64,000 nt of DNA from assembly GCA_902782245.1 (NCBI GenBank), contig CACZMI010000002.1, positions 103,387 through 167,386 of the forward strand. Reading direction: 5' to 3'. The position numbers and the translations under genes were made by a program. This document shows positions 39,613 to 47,544 of this stretch, one piece after another; the first letter of the stretch is position 1, and each line of letters begins with the position of its first letter. The notes beneath the pieces were generated by a model, which worked only from the letters and a program-made list of their open reading frames with translations, had not been told where the DNA came from and searched no databases. The stretch is from an uncultured Bacteroidales bacterium (lineage in GTDB: Bacteria; Bacteroidota; Bacteroidia; Bacteroidales; Bacteroidaceae).

Positions 39613-41019
39613 ATGCTTAAGAAATGTAGAATCATTCTGGCGGCGTTGTTCCTGATTGGGATAACCCTGCTCTTTCTGGGCGTAGGCCACAACTGGTGGG
39701 GCTGGATGGCCAAACTCCAATTCCTGCCTTCACTGCTTGCCCTGAATTTTGCCGTTATTATCGGTGTGCTTTTGATCACACTTCTTTTTGGCCGTATCTA
39801 CTGCTCTGTGATATGCCCAATGGGTATATTCCAGGATGTTGTGATTTGGATACGCCGTAAGGGTGAGAAACTTTTCAAGAAGAAGAAAACCCACAAGTTC
39901 AAATACGTGAGCGAGCACAAATGGGTGCGTTACGGAGTGTTGGTACTTTCAATCGTGTCGATAATAGCCAGCGGTCAGATGCTGATTGCCCTCATAGCCC
40001 CGTACAGCGCATACGGCCGAATGGTCCGCTCCGTTGCCGCCATGGGGTCCGATACAATGACGCCCGCACTTATCATAACCGGTCTGCTCACGCTCGTCAT
40101 CATCTGCGTTTGCGCCTGGCTGTGGGGCCGAGAGTACTGCAATACCGTCTGCCCGGTAGGCACCACGCTCAGCCTTCTGAGCAGGTTCTCATTATTCCGT
40201 CCGGTTATAGATGAGAGCAAGTGCATAAACTGCGGCAAGTGCGCCCGCGGCTGCAAGTCCGGATGCATTGATTTCAAGGCACACAAGATTGATTACAGCC
40301 GATGCGTGGACTGCTTTGACTGCATTGAGACCTGCGCAGAGGATGCGCTCAAATTCAAATACGTATGCAACCGTAAACCCGTCAAGGCCGATGCCCCCGC
40401 AGATGAGGGCCGACGCGCATTCCTGGTAACCGCAGCCGTAGTAGCCGCAAGTGCAGCAGCCAACGCCCAGGACCATATGCACGGCGGACTGGCCGAGGTA
40501 ATCGATAAGAAATCACCCGACCGCTCGGAGCGTCTGGTTCCGCCCGGAGCAGGCAGCGTCAAGAACTTCTACGACCACTGCACCGGATGCCAGCTCTGCG
40601 TGAGCGCCTGCAAGAACAAGGTGCTGCGCCCTTCATCGGACCTGGAGCATTTCATGCAGCCGGTCATGCAGTATGACAAGGGTTACTGCCGTCCGGAATG
40701 CAACGCCTGCAGCCAGGTATGCCCGGCCGGTGCCATAAAGCCGGTAAGTGTGGAGCAGAAACTGGCCGTCCGCATAGGTGTGGCTCATGTAAATCTGGAC
40801 CTCTGCCTGCCAGCAACAGGTAAGGACAGTTGCGGTAACTGCGCATATCACTGCCCGTCGGGCGCAATCAGAATGGTCCGTCAGCCGGGATCTCGTATGC
40901 AGATTCCTACCGTATCTGAGGATCGCTGCATAGGCTGCGGTGCATGTGAGAACCTTTGCCCCTCACGCCCCATAAGCGCCATCACCGTTAACGGATTATC
41001 TATTCACCACAATGCCTGA
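39613..41019 (+). CDS. NapH-like membrane ferredoxin fused to a NapG/NrfC-like polyferredoxin
   Basis: 468 residues. The N-terminal 200 residues have four membrane helices and the paired CPMG and CPVG motifs of NapH/MauN quinol-linked iron-sulphur proteins, then CINCGKCARGCKSGC and CVDCFDCIETC. At about residue 264 RRAFLVTAAVVAASAAANA resembles a Tat signal placed internally, followed by more 4Fe-4S motifs (CTGCQLCVSACKN, CIGCGACENLCP). Probably passes electrons from quinol or ferredoxin across the membrane. The aldo/keto reductase gene follows after 5 bp and is a likely partner. Confidence 0.8.
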   Translation: MLKKCRIILAALFLIGITLLFLGVGHNWWGWMAKLQFLPSLLALNFAVIIGVLLITLLFGRIYCSVICPMGIFQDVVIWIRRKGEKLFKKKKTHKFKYVSEHKWVRYGVLVLSIVSIIASGQMLIALIAPYSAYGRMVRSVAAMGSDTMTPALIITGLLTLVIICVCAWLWGREYCNTVCPVGTTLSLLSRFSLFRPVIDESKCINCGKCARGCKSGCIDFKAHKIDYSRCVDCFDCIETCAEDALKFKYVCNRKPVKADAPADEGRRAFLVTAAVVAASAAANAQDHMHGGLAEVIDKKSPDRSERLVPPGAGSVKNFYDHCTGCQLCVSACKNKVLRPSSDLEHFMQPVMQYDKGYCRPECNACSQVCPAGAIKPVSVEQKLAVRIGVAHVNLDLCLPATGKDSCGNCAYHCPSGAIRMVRQPGSRMQIPTVSEDRCIGCGACENLCPSRPISAITVNGLSIHHNA

Positions 41020-41024
41020 TTACT

Positions 41025-42362
41025 ATGGACAGAAGAGATTTTATCAAATATATGGGAGCGGGAGCAGCCGCTTTGGCTCTTGATTCCTGCACCCCCAAGG
41101 CCGCCAAGAATCCCGGTAAGACCGGAACGTCAAACAAGGACCTGCACGGAGAGATGCTTCAGCACTATCCCGGCATAGGTGTGCTGGGTTACGGATGCAT
41201 GCGCTGGCCGCAGAAACGCAACGAGCAGGGCCGTCAGGTGATAGACCAGGAGGAGGTTAACCGCCTGGTTGACTTTGCACTTGAGCATGGCGTTAATTAC
41301 TTTGACACATCGCCCGTATATCTGGGAGGTGACAGCGAGCGCGCCACAGCCGAGGCCCTGAACCGCCATCCGCGTGACAAATGGATACTTGCCACGAAGC
41401 TGTCTGTATTCGGTAACTCCACATTTGACGGCTGCAAGACCATGTATCAGAACTCTCTGGAGATATTCAAGACAGACCACATAGACTACTATCTGCTGCA
41501 CGCCATCCAGGACGGCAATGATTTCCGCAACCGTTTTGAAAATACCGGCATCATGGATTTCCTGGTTGCAGAACGTGAGGCAGGACATATCCGTAAACTG
41601 GGATTCTCATTCCACGGCCATAAGGACGGATTTGACCAGATGATGGCGCTGCATGACAAGTACCACTGGGATTTTGTACAGATCCAGATGAACTACGTGG
41701 ATTGGGAGCATCCCAACGGCCGAAACACCCGTGCCGATTACCTCTATGCCGAACTTGACAAGCGTGAGATCCCCATCGTGATAATGGAGCCTCTGCGCGG
41801 TGGAGCGTTATCGGACGTACCGGCACAGATTGCCGACCAACTCAAGGAGCGTGAGCCCGAGCGCTCAATAGCATCATGGGCGTTCCGATACGTGGGCAGT
41901 TTCCCGCGTGTGCTGTGCGCACTGAGCGGCATGACCTACATGGAGCACCTGCAGGACAATCTGGAGACCTACCTGGACTTCCAGCCGCTGGATGATGAGG
42001 AGAAAAAGATGCTGCTTGATATTGCCACTATGATGGAGGATTATCCGCTGGTAAAGTGCACCGCCTGCAACTACTGCATGCCTTGCCCCTACGGCATCAA
42101 CATTCCCGGCATATTCAAGTTCTACAACGACAACATCACCGCCGGCACATATGTAAAGAGCAAGGAACAGGAGCATTACGCCCGTGCCCGCCGCAAGTAT
42201 CTGCTGGCCTACAACGAGGCAATCCCCACAGTACGTCAGGCCGACCATTGCATCGCCTGCCGCCGCTGCGAGCGTGACTGTCCGCAGAACATCCGCATCC
42301 CCGATGAACTGCGCCGCATTGACCGCTACATAGAGAGCTTAAAGCGAGAAACAATAGATTGA
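41025..42362 (+). CDS. Aldo/keto reductase with Tat-like signal and C-terminal ferredoxin domain
   Basis: 445 residues. N-terminus MDRRDFIKYMGAGAAALALDSC has a twin-Arg motif and a Cys suggesting exported, possibly lipidated protein. The AKR barrel shows NYFDTSPVYLGGDSE, ILATKL and IDYYLLHAI (catalytic Asp, Tyr, Lys, His). The C-terminus has CTACNYCMPCPYGINIPG and CIACRRCERDCPQNIRIP, two 4Fe-4S motifs. This fused type is common in anaerobes. Its gene is coupled to the polyferredoxin upstream, so it may receive electrons from it. Confidence 0.85.
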   Translation: MDRRDFIKYMGAGAAALALDSCTPKAAKNPGKTGTSNKDLHGEMLQHYPGIGVLGYGCMRWPQKRNEQGRQVIDQEEVNRLVDFALEHGVNYFDTSPVYLGGDSERATAEALNRHPRDKWILATKLSVFGNSTFDGCKTMYQNSLEIFKTDHIDYYLLHAIQDGNDFRNRFENTGIMDFLVAEREAGHIRKLGFSFHGHKDGFDQMMALHDKYHWDFVQIQMNYVDWEHPNGRNTRADYLYAELDKREIPIVIMEPLRGGALSDVPAQIADQLKEREPERSIASWAFRYVGSFPRVLCALSGMTYMEHLQDNLETYLDFQPLDDEEKKMLLDIATMMEDYPLVKCTACNYCMPCPYGINIPGIFKFYNDNITAGTYVKSKEQEHYARARRKYLLAYNEAIPTVRQADHCIACRRCERDCPQNIRIPDELRRIDRYIESLKRETID

Positions 42363-42994
42363 AAGCAGATATAGCATACGTTCAGGAAAGATTCAGGGAG
42401 TTTAACGTCAGGATGTTTGACGGTAAGCTCCCTGAACCTCCTATAGCTATTACCAATGCCAAAACATACTTTGGGGTGTGCGCCTTCCGCAAGCACCGCA
42501 AATGGAACGGAAAGCTGGAGTATTCTGATTTCAGGATACGTATAAGCCGCCGGTTTGACCTGCCCCAGGAGGAGATTGATGACACAATCATCCATGAAAT
42601 GATCCATTACTGGATAGGTCTTTTCAGTCCGGTCGATATGCCCGGCCACAGCCCGCTGTTCCGTAAAATGATGGCCGATATCAATGAACGTTTTGGACGA
42701 CACATCAGCGTATCGCACCGTCTCACCCCCGATCAGCAGGAGCAGGCGGTAGATAATCGGCCAAAGAAACACGTAGTAGCCCGTGTAGTATTGAAGGACG
42801 GCCGAACCGGCATCAAGGTGATTCCCTGCATGGAGCGCCACATCCGCCGTTACCGTCGCGGCATGATGGCAAGCGGCAAAGTCAGTTCAATAGAGTTCTT
42901 CCAAACCACCGATCCCTTCTTTAACCGCTTTCCCAGTTCATCGGCCTTTACCGTTTACTTTCCGGACCCCGATGTCCTGGCGCAGCATCTCTGA
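42359..42994 (+). CDS. SprT-like zinc metalloprotease-fold protein
   Basis: 211 residues. The likely start is TTG 42359, overlapping the upstream TGA (TTGA), because the family's N-terminal FNVRMFDGKLPEPPI motif needs residues before the next ATG. The metal site HEMIHYWIG (about residue 78) followed by HSPLFRKMM matches SprT/WLM-like proteases. DNA-protein crosslink repair is known for eukaryotic relatives; the bacterial role is uncertain. Confidence 0.78.
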   Translation: MKADIAYVQERFREFNVRMFDGKLPEPPIAITNAKTYFGVCAFRKHRKWNGKLEYSDFRIRISRRFDLPQEEIDDTIIHEMIHYWIGLFSPVDMPGHSPLFRKMMADINERFGRHISVSHRLTPDQQEQAVDNRPKKHVVARVVLKDGRTGIKVIPCMERHIRRYRRGMMASGKVSSIEFFQTTDPFFNRFPSSSAFTVYFPDPDVLAQHL

Positions 42995-43071
42995 TAAGTT
43001 CCCTTTTCAACATATTTATTTGCAAATCCGGATAATTAGTGCTATCTATGTGTCAGAAAAAGGATTATGCT

Positions 43072-43591
43072 ATGCTGCAATATGAGAAATTAAAGAAGGA
43101 GGAGATTAAGGAGGCATCGGAACTGGCCGCCAGAGCCTATTAACAGGAAAGGTAACTTTAAGGGCGGGCATATGCTGACCGCACGTCTGGACGGCCGGAT
43201 GGTGGCTGAGGCGTCACTTGAGCCACCTGGCTACAAGCAGCCATCGGTACTCAAGTTTATTCTGAGCGGTTATCTGAAGATGTATTTTCTTACCAATTGG
43301 AAGCACCTGCATGCTTTCCTGGCAAAGGATGAGGAGGCCGGTACCCCGTGTCATGATTATCAGAAGAACAATCCCGATGTATGGTACCTGAGTATGATTG
43401 AGGTTGATCCGTTCCTGTCTTATCTGGAGGATTACGTTCGCCAGCGCGGAGGCAAGACTATGGTGCTGTTCACCAACAACCGGGAGAACTTTAGTTTCTA
43501 TACGAAACGGGGGTATGAAGTGTTCCATGAGTATGAGATTGTCCATAACGGCCTGACTATGGGTAACTGGAGCCTCAAAAAAACTCTTTAG
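43072..43591 (+). pseudogene. GNAT acetyltransferase, deleted and frameshifted
   Basis: ATG 43072 encodes MLQYEKLKKEEIKEASELAARAY and stops at 43141. The other frame continues from about 43142 as INRKGNFKGGHMLTARLDGRMVAEASLEPPGYKQPS to TAG/TAA 43591. The second part matches GNAT-family proteins (DVWYLSMIEVDP and TNNRENFSFYTKRGYEVFHEY). The junction lacks the roughly 30 residues usually present after the first helix, so a deletion with frame change has inactivated it. An internal start at 43172 could still give a 139-residue fragment. Confidence 0.75.
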
Positions 43592-43598
43592 TTTTTTT

Positions 43599-43741
43599 CG
43601 CCAAAGTGTTCCACACTCACCTTGCTGAGAATACGTTCTAACGCGGGTTGGTGTGGGACATACCCTCATTTTAGGGGGTGTGTCCCACGCTTATCGGCCC
43701 CAGGAGCGCTGTGGCGGGGGTTGGCGTGGGACACTTTGGCG
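43599..43741. repeat. Nested inverted repeat with four GTGTGGGACA-type arms
   Basis: CGCCAAAGTGTTCCACAC (43599-43616) pairs with GCGTGGGACACTTTGGCG (43724-43741), 16 of 18 positions. Inside it GTGTGGGACA (43651-43660) pairs with TGTCCCACGC (43681-43690). The four arms can also pair 1-2 and 3-4, so two alternative folds exist. Located between a pseudogene and the metal ATPase promoter. Confidence 0.7.
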
Positions 43742-43752
43742 GAGCGCAAAAT

Positions 43753-43786
43753 GCAACCCGGTTGCATGAGCGACTCTCTACCTTTG
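43753..43786 (+). promoter_or_regulatory. Palindrome GCAACCCGGTTGC plus -7 box of the metal ATPase gene
   Basis: The palindrome (43753-43765) and TACCTTTG (43779-43786) are separated by 13 bases, exactly as at 28745-28778. The intervening bases differ, so the spacing rather than the sequence is conserved. Confidence 0.6.
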
Positions 43787-43812
43787 CAGCGGAAATCAAA
43801 AAAGTACGCTAT

Positions 43813-45705
43813 ATGTCACACGAACATCATCATCACGAAGAAGAAGAAGAGGAGGGCCGCGGCCGCATAATCAAAATCATTTCCGCATCGGTTCTGCTCA
43901 TTGCCGCATCAATAATTGAGCACAAGACCGCTTGGGCCGATTGGCAGTACCTGCTGCTGTTCCTGGTTCCCTACCTGATTGTGGGTTGGGAGACCCTGAA
44001 GGAGGCAGCCGAGGCCCTGTTTGAGGGCGAGCCCATGAGCGAGGATTTCCTTATGAGCATAGCAACCATCGGTGCCCTTGCCATAGGATTTATGCCCGGA
44101 GCCGAAACCCAGTTTGCCGAGGCCGTATTCGTAATGTTGTTTTTCCAGATAGGCGAGGCGTTTGAGGAGGTGGCCGAGGGCCGCAGCCGCAAATCCATTG
44201 AGCACCTTATGGATATACGTCCCGATACCGCCAATGTGGAGCGCGACGGAAAACTGCTTACGGTTGCGCCCGATACCGTCAATCCCGGTGAGATAATTGT
44301 AATCCGCCCGGGTGAGAAAGTCCCCATGGACGGTGTGGTTATAGAGGGTACATCAAGCCTTGATACCGTAGCACTTACAGGTGAGAGCATGCCCCGCAGC
44401 GTAAACAAGGGCGATGAAATCCTTTCGGGTTGCGTAAACCTGAACGGTCTGCTCAAGGTGCGCACCACAAAGGCGTTTGCCGAGTCAACGGTATCCAGAA
44501 TCCTGGAACTTGTGGAGAACGCAGCCGAGAGCAAGAGCCGCAGCGAGAGTTTCATCACAAGGTTTGCACGCATATATACACCTATTGTAGTAGGTCTTGC
44601 AGTGCTGGTTGCAGTGATTCCAGGTCTTATAACCGGAGAGTGGGCTACATGGATCTATCGCGGACTGCTGTTCCTGGTGGTATCTTGCCCGTGCGCGCTG
44701 GTGATATCGGTCCCGCTTACATTCTTTGGCGGACTGGGCGGCGCATCACGCAAGGGTATTCTGATAAAGGGTTCCAACCTTATAGATAAGCTGGCCGGCG
44801 TAAAGACGGTGGTGTTTGATAAAACGGGAACTCTTACCGAGGGCGTGTTTGAGGTAACCGCCGTTCATCCGCAGGAGATAGACAACAATGAGCTGCTGCA
44901 TCTGGCCGCACATGTGGAGCGCCACTCGACCCATCCCATTGCAATGGCACTGCGCAACGCATATCCCAACGAGCAGGATGACTGTGTTATAACCGATGTC
45001 CAGGAGACCGCAGGTCACGGAATAATAGCCAGCGTAAACGGCCGTAGCGTGGCCGTGGGTAACAGCAAACTGATGGATAAGATTGGTGCCGGATGGCGTC
45101 CCTGCCATCACGAGGGCACGATAATCCATGTGGCCATTGACGGAAAGTATGCAGGTCACATAGTGATATCGGACCGCATCAAGGAGGACTCCGCCCAGGC
45201 AGTGGCCGACCTTAAGGATGCCGGAGTAAACAAAACAGTGATGCTTACCGGCGATCAGGAACATGTGGCTGCCACTGTGGCCCGAAAGATTGGTATTGAC
45301 GAGTATCATGCCCAACTGCTTCCGGCCGATAAGGTGAACCATGTTGAAAGATTGCTCAACGAAGGTACGCTTGCATTCGTGGGCGACGGCATAAACGATG
45401 CCCCGGTGCTTACCCGCGCCGACATAGGCATAGCAATGGGCGCACTCGGATCGGATGCCGCCATAGAGGCCGCCGACGTGGTGCTGATGGATGACAAACC
45501 ATCCAAGATTGCACTGGCCGTAAAGATAGCCCGCCGCACCATACGCATAGCCAAGGAGAACATCTGGTTTGCCATCGGCATAAAAATTGCAGTCCTGATT
45601 CTGGCAATCCCGGGCTTTGCAACCATGTGGATGGCGGTATTTGCCGATGTAGGCGTAACGGTTCTGGCCGTCCTGAACGCCATGCGGGCCCTCCGCACAA
45701 AATAG
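43813..45705 (+). CDS. Heavy-metal P1B-type ATPase (Zn/Cd/Pb exporter type)
   Basis: 630 residues from ATG 43813. A His/Glu-rich N-terminus (MSHEHHHHEEEEEEGRG) replaces the usual MXCXXC domain. Membrane CPC motif in VVSCPCALVIS, phosphorylation site DKTGTLTEG, TGES loop and GDGINDAP hinge are all present. The pattern fits ZntA/CadA-like exporters. The TAG stop is the first triplet of a type B palindrome. Regulation may involve the GCAACCCGGTTGC palindrome. Confidence 0.92.
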   Translation: MSHEHHHHEEEEEEGRGRIIKIISASVLLIAASIIEHKTAWADWQYLLLFLVPYLIVGWETLKEAAEALFEGEPMSEDFLMSIATIGALAIGFMPGAETQFAEAVFVMLFFQIGEAFEEVAEGRSRKSIEHLMDIRPDTANVERDGKLLTVAPDTVNPGEIIVIRPGEKVPMDGVVIEGTSSLDTVALTGESMPRSVNKGDEILSGCVNLNGLLKVRTTKAFAESTVSRILELVENAAESKSRSESFITRFARIYTPIVVGLAVLVAVIPGLITGEWATWIYRGLLFLVVSCPCALVISVPLTFFGGLGGASRKGILIKGSNLIDKLAGVKTVVFDKTGTLTEGVFEVTAVHPQEIDNNELLHLAAHVERHSTHPIAMALRNAYPNEQDDCVITDVQETAGHGIIASVNGRSVAVGNSKLMDKIGAGWRPCHHEGTIIHVAIDGKYAGHIVISDRIKEDSAQAVADLKDAGVNKTVMLTGDQEHVAATVARKIGIDEYHAQLLPADKVNHVERLLNEGTLAFVGDGINDAPVLTRADIGIAMGALGSDAAIEAADVVLMDDKPSKIALAVKIARRTIRIAKENIWFAIGIKIAVLILAIPGFATMWMAVFADVGVTVLAVLNAMRALRTK

Positions 45706-45735
45706 TACAAAAGGGGTCTGTCCCCTTTTGTACTA
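45703..45735. repeat. Palindromic element type B, copy 3
   Basis: TAGTACAAAAGGGG and CCCCTTTTGTACTA arms; the opening TAG is the stop codon of the ATPase gene. Probably terminates it and lies just upstream of the next promoter box. Confidence 0.85.
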
Positions 45736-45740
45736 TTTTG

Positions 45741-45748
45741 TAACTTTG
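45741..45748 (+). promoter_or_regulatory. -7 box of the PTS IIC-like gene
   Basis: TAACTTTG, 8 bases before ATG 45757. Confidence 0.5.
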
Positions 45749-45756
45749 CACCTGTT

Positions 45757-46815
45757 ATGGGAAAATTTAAGGCATTTCTTGAAAGAAAGGATATCGTAAT
45801 ATCCGGTAAGAGGTACGGAGTTGACGCTCTGGGTGCAATGGCGCAAGGACTCTTTGCGTCACTTCTGATAGGTACAATCATTGCAACAATAGGTGAGCAG
45901 GTAGGACTGCAGTGGCTCGTTGATGTGGGAGGTTTTGCCAAGAGCATGGCCGGACCGGCTATGGCGGCCTCCATCGCCTATGCCCTGAGGACGCCCAACT
46001 TGGTGCTGTTCTCAATGCTTGCAGTAGGTGCGGCAGCCAATAAACTGGGCGGCGCCGGCGGTCCTCTTGCAGTTTACGTGGTCACCATAATCGCTTCGGA
46101 GGTAGGCAAGGCCGTATCGAAGGAGACCAAGATTGATATCCTGATTACACCTCTGGTTACAATAGCTGTAGGTATAGGACTTTCATACTGGTGGGCGCCG
46201 GGAATAGGTGCAGCCGCCAGCAGTCTGGGCCACGTGATAATGTGGGCCACCACCAAGCAGCCGTTCCTGATGGGTGTGCTGGTATCGGTCATAGTAGGTA
46301 TGGCACTTACGCTTCCTATAAGCTCGGCCGCCATTTGCGCCGCCTTGAGCCTGACCGGACTGGCCGGCGGTGCTGCACTGGCCGGTTGCTGCGCCCAGAT
46401 GGTGGGATTCGCAGTACTCAGTTTCAAAGAGAATAAATGGAACGGCATCATATCACAGGGTCTGGGTACCAGCATGCTCCAGATGGGTAATATCGTTAAG
46501 AACCCCAAGATATGGATTACTCCCACGGTGGTATCGGCCATAACCGGTCCGATGGCAACGTGCCTGTACAAACTGGAGATGAACGGACCCGCCATAGCAT
46601 CCGGAATGGGTACGTGCGGCCTTGTGGGCCCCATAGGAGTTTACACGGGCTGGATGCAGGAGATATCGGCCGGTACCCGCTCGTTTGTGACCGGAGCCGA
46701 TTGGGTAGGGCTGTTGTCAGTCAGCGTCATACTTCCCGTAATCCTGACAATTGTAATAGGCTCCATGATGCGTAAGGTGGGCTGGATAAAGCCCGGCGAC
46801 CTTAAGCTGGATTGA
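45757..46815 (+). CDS. PTS-like membrane permease (EIIC_2 family)
   Basis: 352 residues with eight to ten hydrophobic segments. FKAFLERKDIVISGKRYGVDALGAMAQGLFASLLIGTI and NKLGGAGGPLAVYVVTIIASEVGKAVSKETKIDILITPL are typical of the PTS_EIIC_2 family. No EIIA, EIIB, HPr or EI gene is in the window, so it is a lone IIC-like protein whose transport mode is doubtful. A bidirectional terminator separates it from rpsP. Confidence 0.85.
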   Translation: MGKFKAFLERKDIVISGKRYGVDALGAMAQGLFASLLIGTIIATIGEQVGLQWLVDVGGFAKSMAGPAMAASIAYALRTPNLVLFSMLAVGAAANKLGGAGGPLAVYVVTIIASEVGKAVSKETKIDILITPLVTIAVGIGLSYWWAPGIGAAASSLGHVIMWATTKQPFLMGVLVSVIVGMALTLPISSAAICAALSLTGLAGGAALAGCCAQMVGFAVLSFKENKWNGIISQGLGTSMLQMGNIVKNPKIWITPTVVSAITGPMATCLYKLEMNGPAIASGMGTCGLVGPIGVYTGWMQEISAGTRSFVTGADWVGLLSVSVILPVILTIVIGSMMRKVGWIKPGDLKLD

Positions 46816-46836
46816 ATAGTCTATAACCGATAAAAA

Positions 46837-46860
46837 AACTCCGGCCTTGCGGTCGGAGTT
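46837..46860. terminator. Bidirectional terminator
   Basis: AACTCCGGCC (46837-46846) and GGTCGGAGTT (46851-46860) form a 10-bp stem with a GC-rich upper part and 4-nt loop, with A-run before and T-run after. Serves the convergent IIC and rpsP genes. Confidence 0.88.
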
Positions 46861-46883
46861 CTTTTTTGATTTGAGATTGAGGT

Positions 46884-47462
46884 TTATGCCTCGGCGGGTG
46901 CCTCCTCAGCTGCGGGAGCCTCCTCTGCGGGAGCCTCAGTAGCCTCAGTTGCTGCCTCCTCGGCTGCTGCTTCTGCGGCTGCTGCCTCAGCTGCTGCCTT
47001 AGCCTCAGCCTTCTTGGTGGCAACCTTCTCGGCGATAGCCTCGTTAACCTTCTTCTCTGCTTCCAGCTTTGCCTTGGCGTCAGCCTTCTTAGCCTGCTCA
47101 TCCTTGACTGAAATAGCCTTCAGTGAGCTTTCCTTAGCCTGCTTCCAGGCATCGAACTTGGCCTGAGCTGCTGCCTCGTCGAAAGCGCCTTTCTTAACGC
47201 CACCCTGGAGGTGCTTCATAAGATACACACCCTCGCGTGAAAGGATGTTACGTGCGGTGTCGGTGGGCTGTGCGCCTACGTTAACCCAGTACAGGGCTCT
47301 TTCGAAATTCAAATCTACTGTAGCGGGATTGGTGTTAGGATTGTAGGTACCAATCTTCTCAATAAACTTTCCATCACGTGGAGCTCTGGAGTCTGCAATT
47401 ACGATTGAATAGAAGGCATAACCTTTGTGGCCTCTTCTCTGCAATCTGATTTTTGCTGCCAT
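46884..47462 (-). CDS. rpsP: 30S ribosomal protein S16 with long C-terminal tail
   Basis: 192 residues. The first 80 match S16: [42 protein letters not shown] and [20 protein letters not shown]. After about residue 105 comes a Lys/Ala then Ala/Glu-rich low-complexity tail ([16 protein letters not shown]), a feature of Bacteroidetes S16. It acts in 30S assembly. The tail makes the coding DNA repetitive, so length polymorphism is likely. Confidence 0.95.
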   Translation of the reverse strand: MAAKIRLQRRGHKGYAFYSIVIADSRAPRDGKFIEKIGTYNPNTNPATVDLNFERALYWVNVGAQPTDTARNILSREGVYLMKHLQGGVKKGAFDEAAAQAKFDAWKQAKESSLKAISVKDEQAKKADAKAKLEAEKKVNEAIAEKVATKKAEAKAAAEAAAAEAAAEEAATEATEAPAEEAPAAEEAPAEA

Positions 47463-47544
47463 AAGTTGTTGTTTTTATTGAATTTATAAATGATTTGAAT
47501 AGCCGTTATCCCGTAACGGCGACTCTACATCCCGCGTACTATTT

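Noticed and set aside
45841-45875. TTTGCGTCACTT in the PTS IIC-like gene resembling a type A arm
   Set aside because: Encodes a normal GLFASLLIG membrane segment in the right frame; no second arm or insertion signs.
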